DNA of 38,510 bases. Source: Pseudomonadota bacterium. GTDB taxonomy: Bacteria; Myxococcota; Myxococcia; Myxococcales; Anaeromyxobacteraceae. The notes below the pieces were generated by a model that ran no database searches, had not been told where the DNA came from, and was given only the letters and a program-made list of their open reading frames with translations. Below are positions 8,431-15,927 of the stretch, in pieces; positions within the stretch are counted from its first letter, which is position 1; every line of letters begins with the position of its first letter. The stretch covers positions 1 to 38,510 of the forward strand of contig JAEYOU010000350.1 of the NCBI GenBank assembly GCA_023411405.1, in the 5' to 3' direction. Position numbers and translations under genes: made by a program.

Positions 8431-9372
8431 CTACTTGCCCCCGCTCGCGAGGACGCCCCGGAAGTACTCGATCGTCTTCCGGAGCCCCGCCTCGAGCGGG
8501 ACCTTCGGCTCCCAGCCGAGGAGCTCGCGGGCGAGCGTGATGTCCGGCTGCCGCTGCTTCGGGTCATCCGAGGGGAGCGGCCGGAGGACGATCTTCGAGC
8601 GCGAGCCCGTGTACTCGAGGATGCGCCTCGCGAACTCGAGGACCGTGGTCTCCGTCGGGTTGCCCACGTTGACCGGCCCCGTCGTGCCCTCCCGGTTCAT
8701 GAGCCGGACCATGCCCTCGACGAGGTCGTCCACGTAGCAGAAGGACCGCGTCTGCGCGCCGTCGCCGAACACCGTGAGGTCCTCGCCCCGGAGGGCCTGG
8801 GCGATGAGGTTCGAGACCACCCGGCCGTCCTCGAGCGCCATGCGCGGGCCGTAGGTGTTGAAGATGCGGATGATGCGGACGTCCACCCCGTTCTGCCGGT
8901 GGTAGTCCATCATCAGCGTCTCGGCGACGCGCTTCCCCTCGTCGTAGCAGCTCCGGATGCCGATGGGGTTCACGTGCCCCCAGTACGCCTCGGGCTGCGG
9001 GTGCACCTGCGGATCGCCGTACACCTCGGACGTCGAGGCCTGGAGGATGCGCGCCTTCACGCGCTTCGCGAGCCCGAGCATGTGGATCGCCCCGAGCACG
9101 CTCGTCTTGATGGTCTTGACCGGGTTGTACTGGTAGTGCACCGGCGAGGCGGGGCAGGCCAGGTTGTAGATCTGGTCCACCTCGAGGAGGATCGGCTGCG
9201 TCACGTCGTGGCGGATGAGCTCGAACCGCGGGTCCGAAAGGAACGGCGTGACGTTCGCCTTCTTGCCGGTGAAGAAGTTGTCGAGGCAGAGGACGTCGTG
9301 CCCCTCCCGGAGCAGCCGCTCGCAGAGGTGCGAGCCGATGAACCCGGCGCCGCCGGTGACGAGGATTCGCAT
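8431..9372 (-). CDS. uxs: UDP-glucuronate decarboxylase (UDP-xylose synthase)
   Basis: This 313-residue SDR matches the UXS/UGD family over its whole length: MRILVTGGAGFIGSHL at the start, DNFFTGKKANV, the UXS-typical HDVTQPILLEVDQIYNLACPASPVHYQ, STSEVYGDP with Glu116, and CYDEGKR with Tyr143 and Lys147. It decarboxylates UDP-glucuronate to UDP-xylose (NAD retained) and so supplies xylose, or a precursor of other pentoses, for the polysaccharide. ATG 9372 is preferred because family members begin at MRIL; a GTG at 9384 would add four residues. No UDP-glucose dehydrogenase is present in the window, so UDP-glucuronate must come from elsewhere. Confidence 0.93.
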   Translation of the reverse strand: MRILVTGGAGFIGSHLCERLLREGHDVLCLDNFFTGKKANVTPFLSDPRFELIRHDVTQPILLEVDQIYNLACPASPVHYQYNPVKTIKTSVLGAIHMLGLAKRVKARILQASTSEVYGDPQVHPQPEAYWGHVNPIGIRSCYDEGKRVAETLMMDYHRQNGVDVRIIRIFNTYGPRMALEDGRVVSNLIAQALRGEDLTVFGDGAQTRSFCYVDDLVEGMVRLMNREGTTGPVNVGNPTETTVLEFARRILEYTGSRSKIVLRPLPSDDPKQRQPDITLARELLGWEPKVPLEAGLRKTIEYFRGVLASGGK

Positions 9373-9383
9373 GGCCCCGGACA

Positions 9384-9734
9384 CTAAGGGCGCGGGGCCG
9401 CGCGGGTCAACGGAACGAACGACGTGCAGGCGGGGCCCGAGCGGGACTCAAGGCTCGCCATCCGAGGCGCGGATCGCAGAGGACGAAGTCGGCCCCGCTG
9501 GCTGCCAGCCGGGCGAGCAGCGTCGTCAGCTCCGGCCTGTGCGGCTGTGAAGGAATGGCGGAGCTCCAGGACCGTCGCCGCGGCGCGGTCGTTCCAGCGC
9601 AGCCGCTCCTCGGGCGAGAGCGCGCGCAGGGAGGCCAGGAGCGTCGGATCGACGACGTCGGCGCGGGGCGGGGATCGACGGGTTCGGCCACGGAGGAATC
9701 CTGCCACTTCCTTCACTTCCGCGAGCTCCGTCAC
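9384..9734 (-). pseudogene. Small degenerate ORF, possibly remnant of a hypothetical protein/nucleotidyltransferase pair
   Basis: The GTG at 9734 overlaps the stop of the upstream glycosyltransferase (GTGA) and opens a 116-codon frame. Its middle (VDPTLLASLRALSPEERLRWNDRA) resembles short hypothetical proteins that often precede small nucleotidyltransferase genes. In the next frame, about 9450-9530, lies PELTTLLARLAASGADFVLC, which resembles the start of such a nucleotidyltransferase but stops making sense within some 20 residues. The C-terminal part of the main frame is Arg/Pro-rich and looks non-coding. I read this as the decayed left-over of a two-gene unit. This stretch (9373-9730) has no other gene. 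Confidence 0.4.
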
Positions 9735-11299
9735 ACCGCCTTGAACCACCCCGTCTCCGAGGCCAGGGTCGGGCCCTCCGGCTCGGGAGGGCGCGGGGCC
9801 GGCAGCGGCTCGCTCCGGACGGGGCGCGCGATGGCGATGAGCGACAGCGGCGCGAACGGCAGCACCCGATCGACGAGCCGGAACAGCGGCGTGAGCAGGT
9901 TCAGGACCTTGATCTGGAGGAGCCCGAACGTGCGCCGCTTGAGCAGCTTCCCGTTGAGCCACCAGGCGGGGGTGCCCACGCGGTTGAAGCGGAGGATCTC
10001 CTCCGCCTCGAGGCCCGCCTCCGAGAGCGCCGCGCGGAGGGTCGCCTCGGTGTAGCGGCGGCGGTGGCCCAGGACCTCGTCGAGGGTGCCGAACAGGTCC
10101 GGCCCGTTGGGGACGAGGACGATCGCCCGGCCGTCCGGCGCGAGCGAGGCGCGGATGTTCCGGAGCGCGCCCACGTCGTCGTCCACGTGCTCGATGACGT
10201 TCAGGCAGACGACCGTGTCGAACCCGCCCTCCGGGTGCGGGAAGGTTTGACCCGAGGTGACGTCGGTGAGGGTGACGTCGAGGTACGGCCGGTCGAGCGT
10301 GAGGCCGCGGAGCGTCTGGAGGTAGAGCGGGTTGATGTCCGAGGCGACGTAGGCGTCGCGCGGGATGAGCTGGCGCGTGAGGTTGCCCGTGCCGCTGCCG
10401 ATCTCGAGGACCCGGCTGCCGCAGTACGGCCGGATGGTGTCCGCCATCCAGGTGTTGAAGCGCGGCGCGCGGGCGAGCCGGCCGAGGATCTGCGAGCCGT
10501 GCGCGTCCGCGACGTAGACCTTGTCGGAGAGCGCGAAGCGGAGGATCGCCCAGAGCGCGCGGAAGCCGTCGCGCCAGTTGATCTTCTTCCCCTCGTGGTA
10601 GGTGCGGCCCGAGTAGCTGATCGGGACCTCGAAGATGCGCGCCTCGCGCTTCGCGAGCTTGATGGTCAGCTCGGGCTCGAGCCGGAAGTCGTTCGAGAAG
10701 ATCGGGATCGACTTGAGGAGGCTCGTGCGGACCGCCTTGTAGCAGGTCTCCATGTCGGTCAGGTTCACGTTGGTCACCCAGTTGGTGAGGAACGTGAGGA
10801 GCCGGTTGCCGAGCTCGTGGCGGAAGAGCAGCGCCCGCCGGACCTCGCCGCCCGCGAACCGCGAGCCGAAGACCGCGTCCGCCTGCTCCTCGACGAAGAC
10901 CTTCACGATGCGCGCGAGGTCCCTCGGGTGGTACTCGAGGTCCGCGTCGTGGATGACCGTCAGCTCCGCGTTGGCCTCCTCGAGCGCCGTGCGGATGGCC
11001 GCGCCCTTGCCGCCGTTCAGGACGTGGCGCAGGAAGACCCACTCGAACTTGCCCTTCTGGCCGTGGCCCTTGAGCTCCACGTCCTGCTCGATGCGCCCCT
11101 CCTCGTGCCAGGTGAGCCCGCGGGCCGCCGCGAACCCGCGCAGCACCTCCGCGGTACGGTCGCGCGAGCAGTCGTCGACGACGATGACCTGGACCCGCTC
11201 GAGGTGCGAGCAGCCCTCGAGCACCTCGAGGCGCTCGAGCGACTTCGCGATGAGGTACTGCTCGTTGTAGGCGGGGACGAGGATGGAGAGGGAGGTCAT
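9731..11299 (-). CDS. Fusion of a GT2 (dolichyl-phosphate-mannose-synthase-like) glycosyltransferase and a SAM-dependent methyltransferase
   Basis: The protein has 522 residues. Residues 1 to about 255 form a GT2 domain: SILVPAYNE, VIVVDDCSRDRTAEVL, NGGKGAAIRTA, the metal-binding DADLEYHP, FGSRFAGG, and TDMETCYKA, which is typical of DPM1-like bacterial enzymes. Residues about 285-400 form a class I methyltransferase with motif I VLEIGSGTGNLT, acidic SDINPLYL, and FDTVVCLNVIEHVDDD. The C-terminal 100 residues include a hydrophobic stretch (FAPLSLIAIARP), possibly membrane-associated. The GT2 part probably transfers a sugar from a nucleotide sugar to a lipid phosphate or glycan, and the second domain may methylate the glycan; both substrates are unknown. 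The start is ATG 11299 (MTSLSIL); an upstream in-frame start at 11308 is possible. It heads the leftward sugar-gene cluster. Confidence 0.85.
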   Translation of the reverse strand: MTSLSILVPAYNEQYLIAKSLERLEVLEGCSHLERVQVIVVDDCSRDRTAEVLRGFAAARGLTWHEEGRIEQDVELKGHGQKGKFEWVFLRHVLNGGKGAAIRTALEEANAELTVIHDADLEYHPRDLARIVKVFVEEQADAVFGSRFAGGEVRRALLFRHELGNRLLTFLTNWVTNVNLTDMETCYKAVRTSLLKSIPIFSNDFRLEPELTIKLAKREARIFEVPISYSGRTYHEGKKINWRDGFRALWAILRFALSDKVYVADAHGSQILGRLARAPRFNTWMADTIRPYCGSRVLEIGSGTGNLTRQLIPRDAYVASDINPLYLQTLRGLTLDRPYLDVTLTDVTSGQTFPHPEGGFDTVVCLNVIEHVDDDVGALRNIRASLAPDGRAIVLVPNGPDLFGTLDEVLGHRRRYTEATLRAALSEAGLEAEEILRFNRVGTPAWWLNGKLLKRRTFGLLQIKVLNLLTPLFRLVDRVLPFAPLSLIAIARPVRSEPLPAPRPPEPEGPTLASETGWFKAV

Positions 11300-11409
11300 G
11301 CGGTGCACGTTCTAGCAGAGAAGCCATGAGCGAGGCGGGATGAGCCCTCCAACCAGGCGGGGGTCCTGGCGCCAGGTTCCCCCCTCTTGCTGCTGCAGAG
11401 CACCCGTGC

Positions 11410-11668
11410 GATGCATCCGGGCCGAGCGAGGGTCCATGTGAAGCGTCTCCTTCGGCGGACGATCGAGCTCCTCCCAGGCCGGGTACCGTGGCTGGTCCTC
11501 GAGGGGCTTCGAAGGGTCAAATACCCGACGCTGAGGCGTCGACACGCAGCCGAGACGAGGTTGCTCGCCAAGCTGGGGGATCCGCGCTCCGTCCTTTCGG
11601 GCCCGTTTGTGAAGGTGAACGTCCTGCCCGATCCCCTCAAAGACCCAGGGCTCAGACAGGCAACATGA
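11410..11668 (+). pseudogene. Possible truncated gene (methyltransferase-like N-terminal fragment)
   Basis: An 85-codon frame from ATG 11410 ends in the overlap ATGA with the next gene. Its sequence (LLRRTIELLPGRVPWLVLEG..., YPTLRRRHAAETRLLAKLGDP, VLSGPF) resembles the N-terminus of methyltransferase-like hypothetical proteins of polysaccharide loci. It ends in unrelated residues (LPDPLKDPGLRQAT) instead of a catalytic domain. I infer that recombination removed the rest of the gene when the neighbouring glycosyltransferase arrived. It may be no gene at all. The gap 11300-11664 between two divergent genes holds nothing else I can support. Confidence 0.35.
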
Positions 11669-12816
11669 CAAGCCTTCGCCTCGTGGTCCTGGACGCAAAC
11701 CCGCCGTGGGTCCGGTCGCTCTTCCTGGCCATGCCGCAAGAGGTGGAGGTCCATTTCCTGCGCGTGTACCACCTGCCGGGCTGCCTTCGTGCCGCTTCCG
11801 ATCCGGTGCGCGATCTTCTGCGCGGGAGGTGGATCCGGCCCAACGTCCACGAGCGGTGGGTTCCGACTCTGGGATGGCGCCGGTTCTCGCGCTGGACGAC
11901 GAGCTGGATCGCGGGTCGGGTTCAGGACGTGGTCCGACGGCACGGGCCGGTGGATTGGCTCGTCGTCACGCTTCCCCACTACGCGGACACGGTGAAGCGG
12001 CTCGGGATGAGGACCGCGTACTACTCCTACGATCCTTACCAGTTCTACGCATGGTGGACGGACACCATGCGCGAGCGGGAGGACTGGCTCCTCGCCAACT
12101 GCGACCTCGTGACCGCGGTGTCGCGACAGCAGGTCGAGGACTTTCGTCCGCGTACGCGTGGGCGGCTGGAGTGGTCGCCGAACGCCACGAGCGAGGAGTT
12201 CCTTCGCCAGGTCCGTGAAGCCGGGGGCGCGAAGCCAGCGGAGCTGGCGGCGATCCAGGGGCGGATCGTGGGCTGTGTAGGGCAGGTCGGCTCAGCGTAC
12301 GACCTCGATCTCGTCGAGGAACTCGCGCGGCGGTTCGCGGACGTGGCCTTCGTCTTCGTCGGGCCGGTCGCCGAGCCAGACCCGACGCAGCGCGCACGGA
12401 TCGACGGGATCTTCTCCCGCCCGAACGTTCACTGGCTGGGACCGCGCCCTCACGCCGAGCTGCCGTACTACCTCGCACACTTCGATGTGTGCCTGAACCC
12501 CCTCCGGGCCGGACCTCACGCCGATCGCCGGTCCCCCCTCCGGCTCTACGACTATCTCACGACCGATCACCCGATCCTGTCGACACCGGTTCGGGAGGCG
12601 GAGGGCCACGCGCCGCACGTTCGCGTGGTGAGAGACGCGGACGGCGCCGCCCTGTCCCTGCGGGATCTTCTGGGAACGGAGAAGGCGGAGGCTCTCGACT
12701 CCAGGCGCGAGCACATCTCGAGGAACACCTGGACCGTTCGAGCTCGGGAGTACCTGGGCTGCCTCGGCTGGTGGGAGGAAGAGGGCGCGGTCGCGGTGGG
12801 CTCTGGACGGCTATAG
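11665..12816 (+). CDS. Glycosyltransferase, GT4/GT-B-like
   Basis: The 383-residue protein has a GT-B layout. The N-terminal half is LRLVVLDANPPW ... DWLVVTLPHYADTVKRLGMRTAYYSYDPYQFY, followed by DLVTAVSRQQVEDFRPRTRGRLEWSPNATSEEF, a typical inter-domain segment where acceptor-domain enzymes report the next position. The C-terminal half has IVGCVGQVGSAYDLDLVEELARRFADVAFVFVGP, VHWLGPRPHAELPYYLAHFDVCLNPL, and SPLRLYDYLTTDHPILSTP, the nucleotide-sugar-binding region. The classical E-x7-E motif is replaced by the PLRLYDYL form. It adds a sugar to the lipid-linked repeat unit in the cytoplasm; donor and acceptor cannot be read from the sequence. ATG 11665 overlaps the stop of the preceding small frame. 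Confidence 0.85.
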   Translation: MTSLRLVVLDANPPWVRSLFLAMPQEVEVHFLRVYHLPGCLRAASDPVRDLLRGRWIRPNVHERWVPTLGWRRFSRWTTSWIAGRVQDVVRRHGPVDWLVVTLPHYADTVKRLGMRTAYYSYDPYQFYAWWTDTMREREDWLLANCDLVTAVSRQQVEDFRPRTRGRLEWSPNATSEEFLRQVREAGGAKPAELAAIQGRIVGCVGQVGSAYDLDLVEELARRFADVAFVFVGPVAEPDPTQRARIDGIFSRPNVHWLGPRPHAELPYYLAHFDVCLNPLRAGPHADRRSPLRLYDYLTTDHPILSTPVREAEGHAPHVRVVRDADGAALSLRDLLGTEKAEALDSRREHISRNTWTVRAREYLGCLGWWEEEGAVAVGSGRL

Positions 12817-12850
12817 ACCTGCAGTGGGCCCAGCCCCTGGGAGCGGAGCC

Positions 12851-13594
12851 ATGTCAGCGCAGCCCGGAGAGTCGCAGGATACGCAGGCCCGATGGCCCGG
12901 CGAGCCGACTGCCCATCGCCTGAGGCCACCCCGGTCGCCCATCGCTAAGGCGCGGTACTACTTCCGGAGATACGGCGCGGTCCATGCGACCTGTGCGCTC
13001 CTCGGGAGGTGGCTTCCCGCGCTCTGGCGGATCGCCGGTCCGCTCGTCTCGCGGTCGTACTTACGCCGCTGGCTCCAGAGTCCCGCAACGAAGCGGCTCA
13101 ATCTCGGGGGGGGGAGCCTCGTCTCGCCTGATTGGCTCTGCGCGGACGTGGACCCGCGCGCGGATGTCTACGTCGATCTGCGAGGCCCGGTAGGCCTCCC
13201 CGACGCGTCCGTGGACGAGATCTTCCTCGAGGAGGTCCTCGAGCACGTCGACGCCGTGCAGGGGGCGCTTCTCCTCAGAGAGTGCGCACGGATTCTCCGG
13301 CCTGGCGGCCGACTCCGGCTGAGCACGCCGGACCTGCACTACTTCGCGGAGCAGTGTGCGCGCGTGCCCGAAGGGGCGGCGCAGATGAACGACGTGTTCT
13401 ACGGGCATGGTCACCAGCGCTTGTACGTGCCGGAGGAGATCGCTCGGCTTCTCCGAGAGGCCGGGTTCGTGGCGATCACCCGCTCCTCGTACCGCGACGG
13501 TCGATCACCGCTCGCGCGGTTCGACTCGCACGCCGCGAGGTTCGACCACCCACCCGAGATCTCCCAGTACTGGGACGCGCAGAAGCCGTGCTGA
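12851..13594 (+). CDS. SAM-dependent methyltransferase
   Basis: The 247-residue protein has a class I methyltransferase core: KRLNLGGGSLVSPDWLCADVDP (motif I with the LNLGGG form), PVGLPDASVDEIFLEEVLEHVD, ECARILRPGGRLRLSTPDL, and a C-terminal EIARLLREAGFVAITR. The form is common in polysaccharide loci, where such proteins modify sugars or act on lipid-linked glycans. The N-terminal 50 residues are basic and Pro-rich, with RRYGAVHATCALLGRWLPALWRIAGPLV as an amphipathic or membrane-associating stretch. ATG 12851 is preceded by GGAGCGGAG, a good ribosome site. It follows the glycosyltransferase by 34 nt on the same strand and is convergent with the next gene. Confidence 0.82.
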   Translation: MSAQPGESQDTQARWPGEPTAHRLRPPRSPIAKARYYFRRYGAVHATCALLGRWLPALWRIAGPLVSRSYLRRWLQSPATKRLNLGGGSLVSPDWLCADVDPRADVYVDLRGPVGLPDASVDEIFLEEVLEHVDAVQGALLLRECARILRPGGRLRLSTPDLHYFAEQCARVPEGAAQMNDVFYGHGHQRLYVPEEIARLLREAGFVAITRSSYRDGRSPLARFDSHAARFDHPPEISQYWDAQKPC

Positions 13595-13647
13595 GCCGCG
13601 GGCACACGCGGGAACGGAGAGCGGTCTGCGTTCCTGGCCCTGGCAGC

Positions 13648-14766
13648 CTAGCTTCTCTCGCGCATCGCGCGCACGGCGGCGGCGGCGCAGGCTGACCACC
13701 GGAACCGGGACGCGCGCTCGAGCCCGCGGGCGACGAGGTCCCTCCGGAGTCGGTCGTCCCGGCGGAGCTCTGCAATCCGCGTGACGACCTCGGACGGGTC
13801 ATCGGACTCGAGCACCAGGCCCGCGTCACCCACGATCTCCGGAAGAGCGGCGTGCCCGGAGACGATGGCGGGCGTCCCCGCGGCCATCGCCTCCACCGCG
13901 GGGATCCCGAACGTCTCGTAGCGTGAGAGGAACAGCAGCGCTATCGAGCCCGAGAGCAGTCGGGGAAGGCCATCCTCGGCGGAGACGTAACCGAGGTGGA
14001 CTACGTTCGGCAGCTCCCGGGTGGCGCGGAGATAGTCCCGCTCCGTGTGGCCCGCGACCACGATCTCGGTCTCTGGACTCCGTGCGAGAAGCTCCCGGGC
14101 GACCGCCAGCACCGCGGGCGCTCCCTTTCGCTCGCAAAGGCCTCCGACGACGACCACGTAGGGCCGCGGCCGGACGGGCCCGCTCGGCGGGCTCCGGCCG
14201 GCGGTGAAGAAGGCGTCCTCGACGCCGTTGCCGACCACGGCGATGCGGCGCTCCTCCACTCCCATGAGCGCCGCGATCCGGCGCCGGTAGAACTCCGAGA
14301 CCGTGAGGATCACGTCGGAGCGACGGAACATCGGGCCCCAGGCCATGCGGAGCCTGCGCCGGGTCGAGCGCGTCTCCGGATTGGAGTACCAGGGCAGCTC
14401 GGGATCGAACCAGTTCAGGCAATGGACCGTCGTCGCCAGACGACTCCGGCGAGTGGCGACGAAGACCTCGCTCGGGCTGTAGATCCAGGCCGGGTCTGCG
14501 CACCAACCGTCGATGGCCGGCCAGCGCAGGAAGGCCCAGCTCTTCTCCAGGGCGGACCGGTTCCAGGAGATGGCGGTGACGGAGAGCCCTCCGAACGCAC
14601 TGTGACCAGCGTTCTTGCGGAAGAGATCGAGATCGGCCCGCGTAGCGGCGACCTGCAGCTCGACGCCAGGCACCGTCGCGATCTGCCGGGTCATGTGCAG
14701 GATGTGCTTGCCCACGCCGGTGGGGTGGAAAGTCCGATGGACCTGTGCGTACGCGGCGATCCTCAT
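13648..14766 (-). CDS. Glycosyltransferase family 4 (mannosyltransferase-like)
   Basis: This 372-residue GT4 protein shows the usual order. The N-terminal acceptor domain is MRIAAYAQVHRTFHPTGVGKHILHM with the Gly-x-Gly-Lys loop, followed by DVILTVSEFYRRRIAALMGVEERRIAVVGNGV and then PYVVVVGGLCERKGAPAVLAVARELLA. The donor domain has LPNVVHLGYVSAEDGLPRLLSGSIALLFLSRYETFGIPAVEAMAAGTPAIVS, with the E-x7-E pair, and SGHAALPEIVGDAGL. The overall shape resembles GT4 mannosyltransferases of the WbdB/WbpY sort, but the sugar is not certain. It stands alone on the minus strand between two plus-strand modules, which fits insertion as a single-gene module. Its stop is 53 nt from the convergent methyltransferase stop. 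Confidence 0.88.
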   Translation of the reverse strand: MRIAAYAQVHRTFHPTGVGKHILHMTRQIATVPGVELQVAATRADLDLFRKNAGHSAFGGLSVTAISWNRSALEKSWAFLRWPAIDGWCADPAWIYSPSEVFVATRRSRLATTVHCLNWFDPELPWYSNPETRSTRRRLRMAWGPMFRRSDVILTVSEFYRRRIAALMGVEERRIAVVGNGVEDAFFTAGRSPPSGPVRPRPYVVVVGGLCERKGAPAVLAVARELLARSPETEIVVAGHTERDYLRATRELPNVVHLGYVSAEDGLPRLLSGSIALLFLSRYETFGIPAVEAMAAGTPAIVSGHAALPEIVGDAGLVLESDDPSEVVTRIAELRRDDRLRRDLVARGLERASRFRWSACAAAAVRAMRERS

Positions 14767-15057
14767 CGATCAGCCGGCCTCCGCCAGTGAGTGCTCAGGA
14801 CACCAGGACTGATCATCGTGTAGCTCATCGAAGCCCGGCCCGAGGGTCACGCCGGACACTATGAGGCGGCAGCCTCCAGGTCAAACCGCGGGGTTCTCGA
14901 CGCGAGGTTCGGAGAGGGCGTTCGGCGCCACGCTCGCTGCGCCCACCGCCAGGTCCGGCGACACCGCACGGGAGGACAGGGTGGACGCCGACGCCGCCGT
15001 GACCGTAGACTGCACGTCCCGTGCGCGGGCATCGACGTGTACGCCCGGGGGAATCGC
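14767..15057. promoter_or_regulatory. Divergent intergenic region, probable promoters
   Basis: These 291 nt separate the minus-strand GT4 gene from the plus-strand three-gene operon and must hold promoters for both. A weak sigma-70-like pair for the plus strand is TGGACG (14982-14987) and TAGACT (15006-15011), 18 nt apart, each matching the consensus at 4 of 6 positions. A ribosome site GGGGGA lies 5 nt before the ATG at 15058. I see no gene in this stretch. Confidence 0.3.
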
Positions 15058-15927
15058 ATGCGAATACTCGTGCTCGGAGGCGACGGGATGCTCGGCCATC
15101 GCCTTCTCCGATCCTGGGCCGGCCGGCATGACCTGGGCGCTTCGTTCCGTCGCGGCGCCTCCGACTACGAGGATCAGAGCTCCACGGGCGCGACCTGCTT
15201 CTTCCACGTCGACGCGCGGCATCTGGACGACGTGGCGGCGGTGCTCGCCCGGTTCCGGCCCGAGGTGGTGGTGAACGCGATCGGGATCGTGAAGCAGCGG
15301 GTCGCCGCGAAGGACGAGATCCCGTCGATCGAGGTGAACGCCCTCTTCCCGCATCGGCTCGCGGGACTGTGCGCGATCGGCGGAGCGAAGCTGGTTCACA
15401 TCAGTACCGACTGTGTGTTCTCGGGCACCGAGGGGATGTACGGCGAGCACGACGATCCCAACCCCCTCGAGCTGTACGGTCGGACCAAGCTCCTCGGAGA
15501 GGTCGCGTACGGGCACTGCCTCACGCTGCGCGCGTCCATCATCGGGCTGGAGCTCGGTCACAAGGCAGGGTTGGTCGAGTGGTACCTCTCGCAGCGCGGG
15601 CCGGTGAAGGGATATCGAAGGGCGATCTTCTCGGGCATCACGACCCGTGAGATGGCCCGCGCGATCGAGGCGCTGCTCGTGGACGCGCCGGATCTGAGCG
15701 GCGTCTGGCATCTCGCTTCCGAGCGCATCAGCAAGTACGAGGTACTCCGGCTGCTCACGGAGCGGCTCGGGCGGCGCGACATCGAGCTCCAGCCCGACGA
15801 CGCTTTTTGCTGCGACCGGAGCCTCGACTCCTCGGCGCTCCAGGCGCGGGTGGAGTACCGCGTCCCACCATGGGAAGCGATGCTCGACGAGCTCGCGAGG
15901 GACATCCAGGAAAGGAACGGTCGATGA
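15058..15927 (+). CDS. RmlD-like NAD(P)H-dependent sugar reductase (SDR), probable WbvR/FnlB-type step
   Basis: The 289-residue extended SDR of the RmlD/dTDP-4-dehydrorhamnose-reductase type starts MRILVLGGDGMLGHRLL. It has VVVNAIGIVKQ, LVHISTDCVFSGTEGMYGE, and LYGRTKLLGE with the catalytic Tyr and Lys. Directly downstream, overlapping by ATGA, are a UDP-GlcNAc 4,6-dehydratase/5-epimerase and a 2-epimerase, so this enzyme should reduce the 4-keto sugar in between. Family knowledge: the FnlB/WbjC/CapF reductase of UDP-L-FucNAc synthesis carries an added C-terminal cupin domain (about 370 residues), whereas WbvR of UDP-L-QuiNAc synthesis is an RmlD-like protein without it. The size here fits the latter. 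The start ATG 15058 has a GGGGGA ribosome site. Confidence 0.82.
   Translation: MRILVLGGDGMLGHRLLRSWAGRHDLGASFRRGASDYEDQSSTGATCFFHVDARHLDDVAAVLARFRPEVVVNAIGIVKQRVAAKDEIPSIEVNALFPHRLAGLCAIGGAKLVHISTDCVFSGTEGMYGEHDDPNPLELYGRTKLLGEVAYGHCLTLRASIIGLELGHKAGLVEWYLSQRGPVKGYRRAIFSGITTREMARAIEALLVDAPDLSGVWHLASERISKYEVLRLLTERLGRRDIELQPDDAFCCDRSLDSSALQARVEYRVPPWEAMLDELARDIQERNGR

Noticed and set aside
5187..9387. Long plus-strand frames opposite gmd, fcl and uxs
   Set aside because: High-GC antisense frames with compositionally odd Arg/Val/Asp/Glu-rich products; the minus-strand enzymes have clear family motifs throughout.
14982..15011. Sigma-70 promoter for the UDP-aminosugar operon
   Set aside because: Each half matches only 4 of 6 consensus bases, expected by chance; kept only as a note in the intergenic feature.
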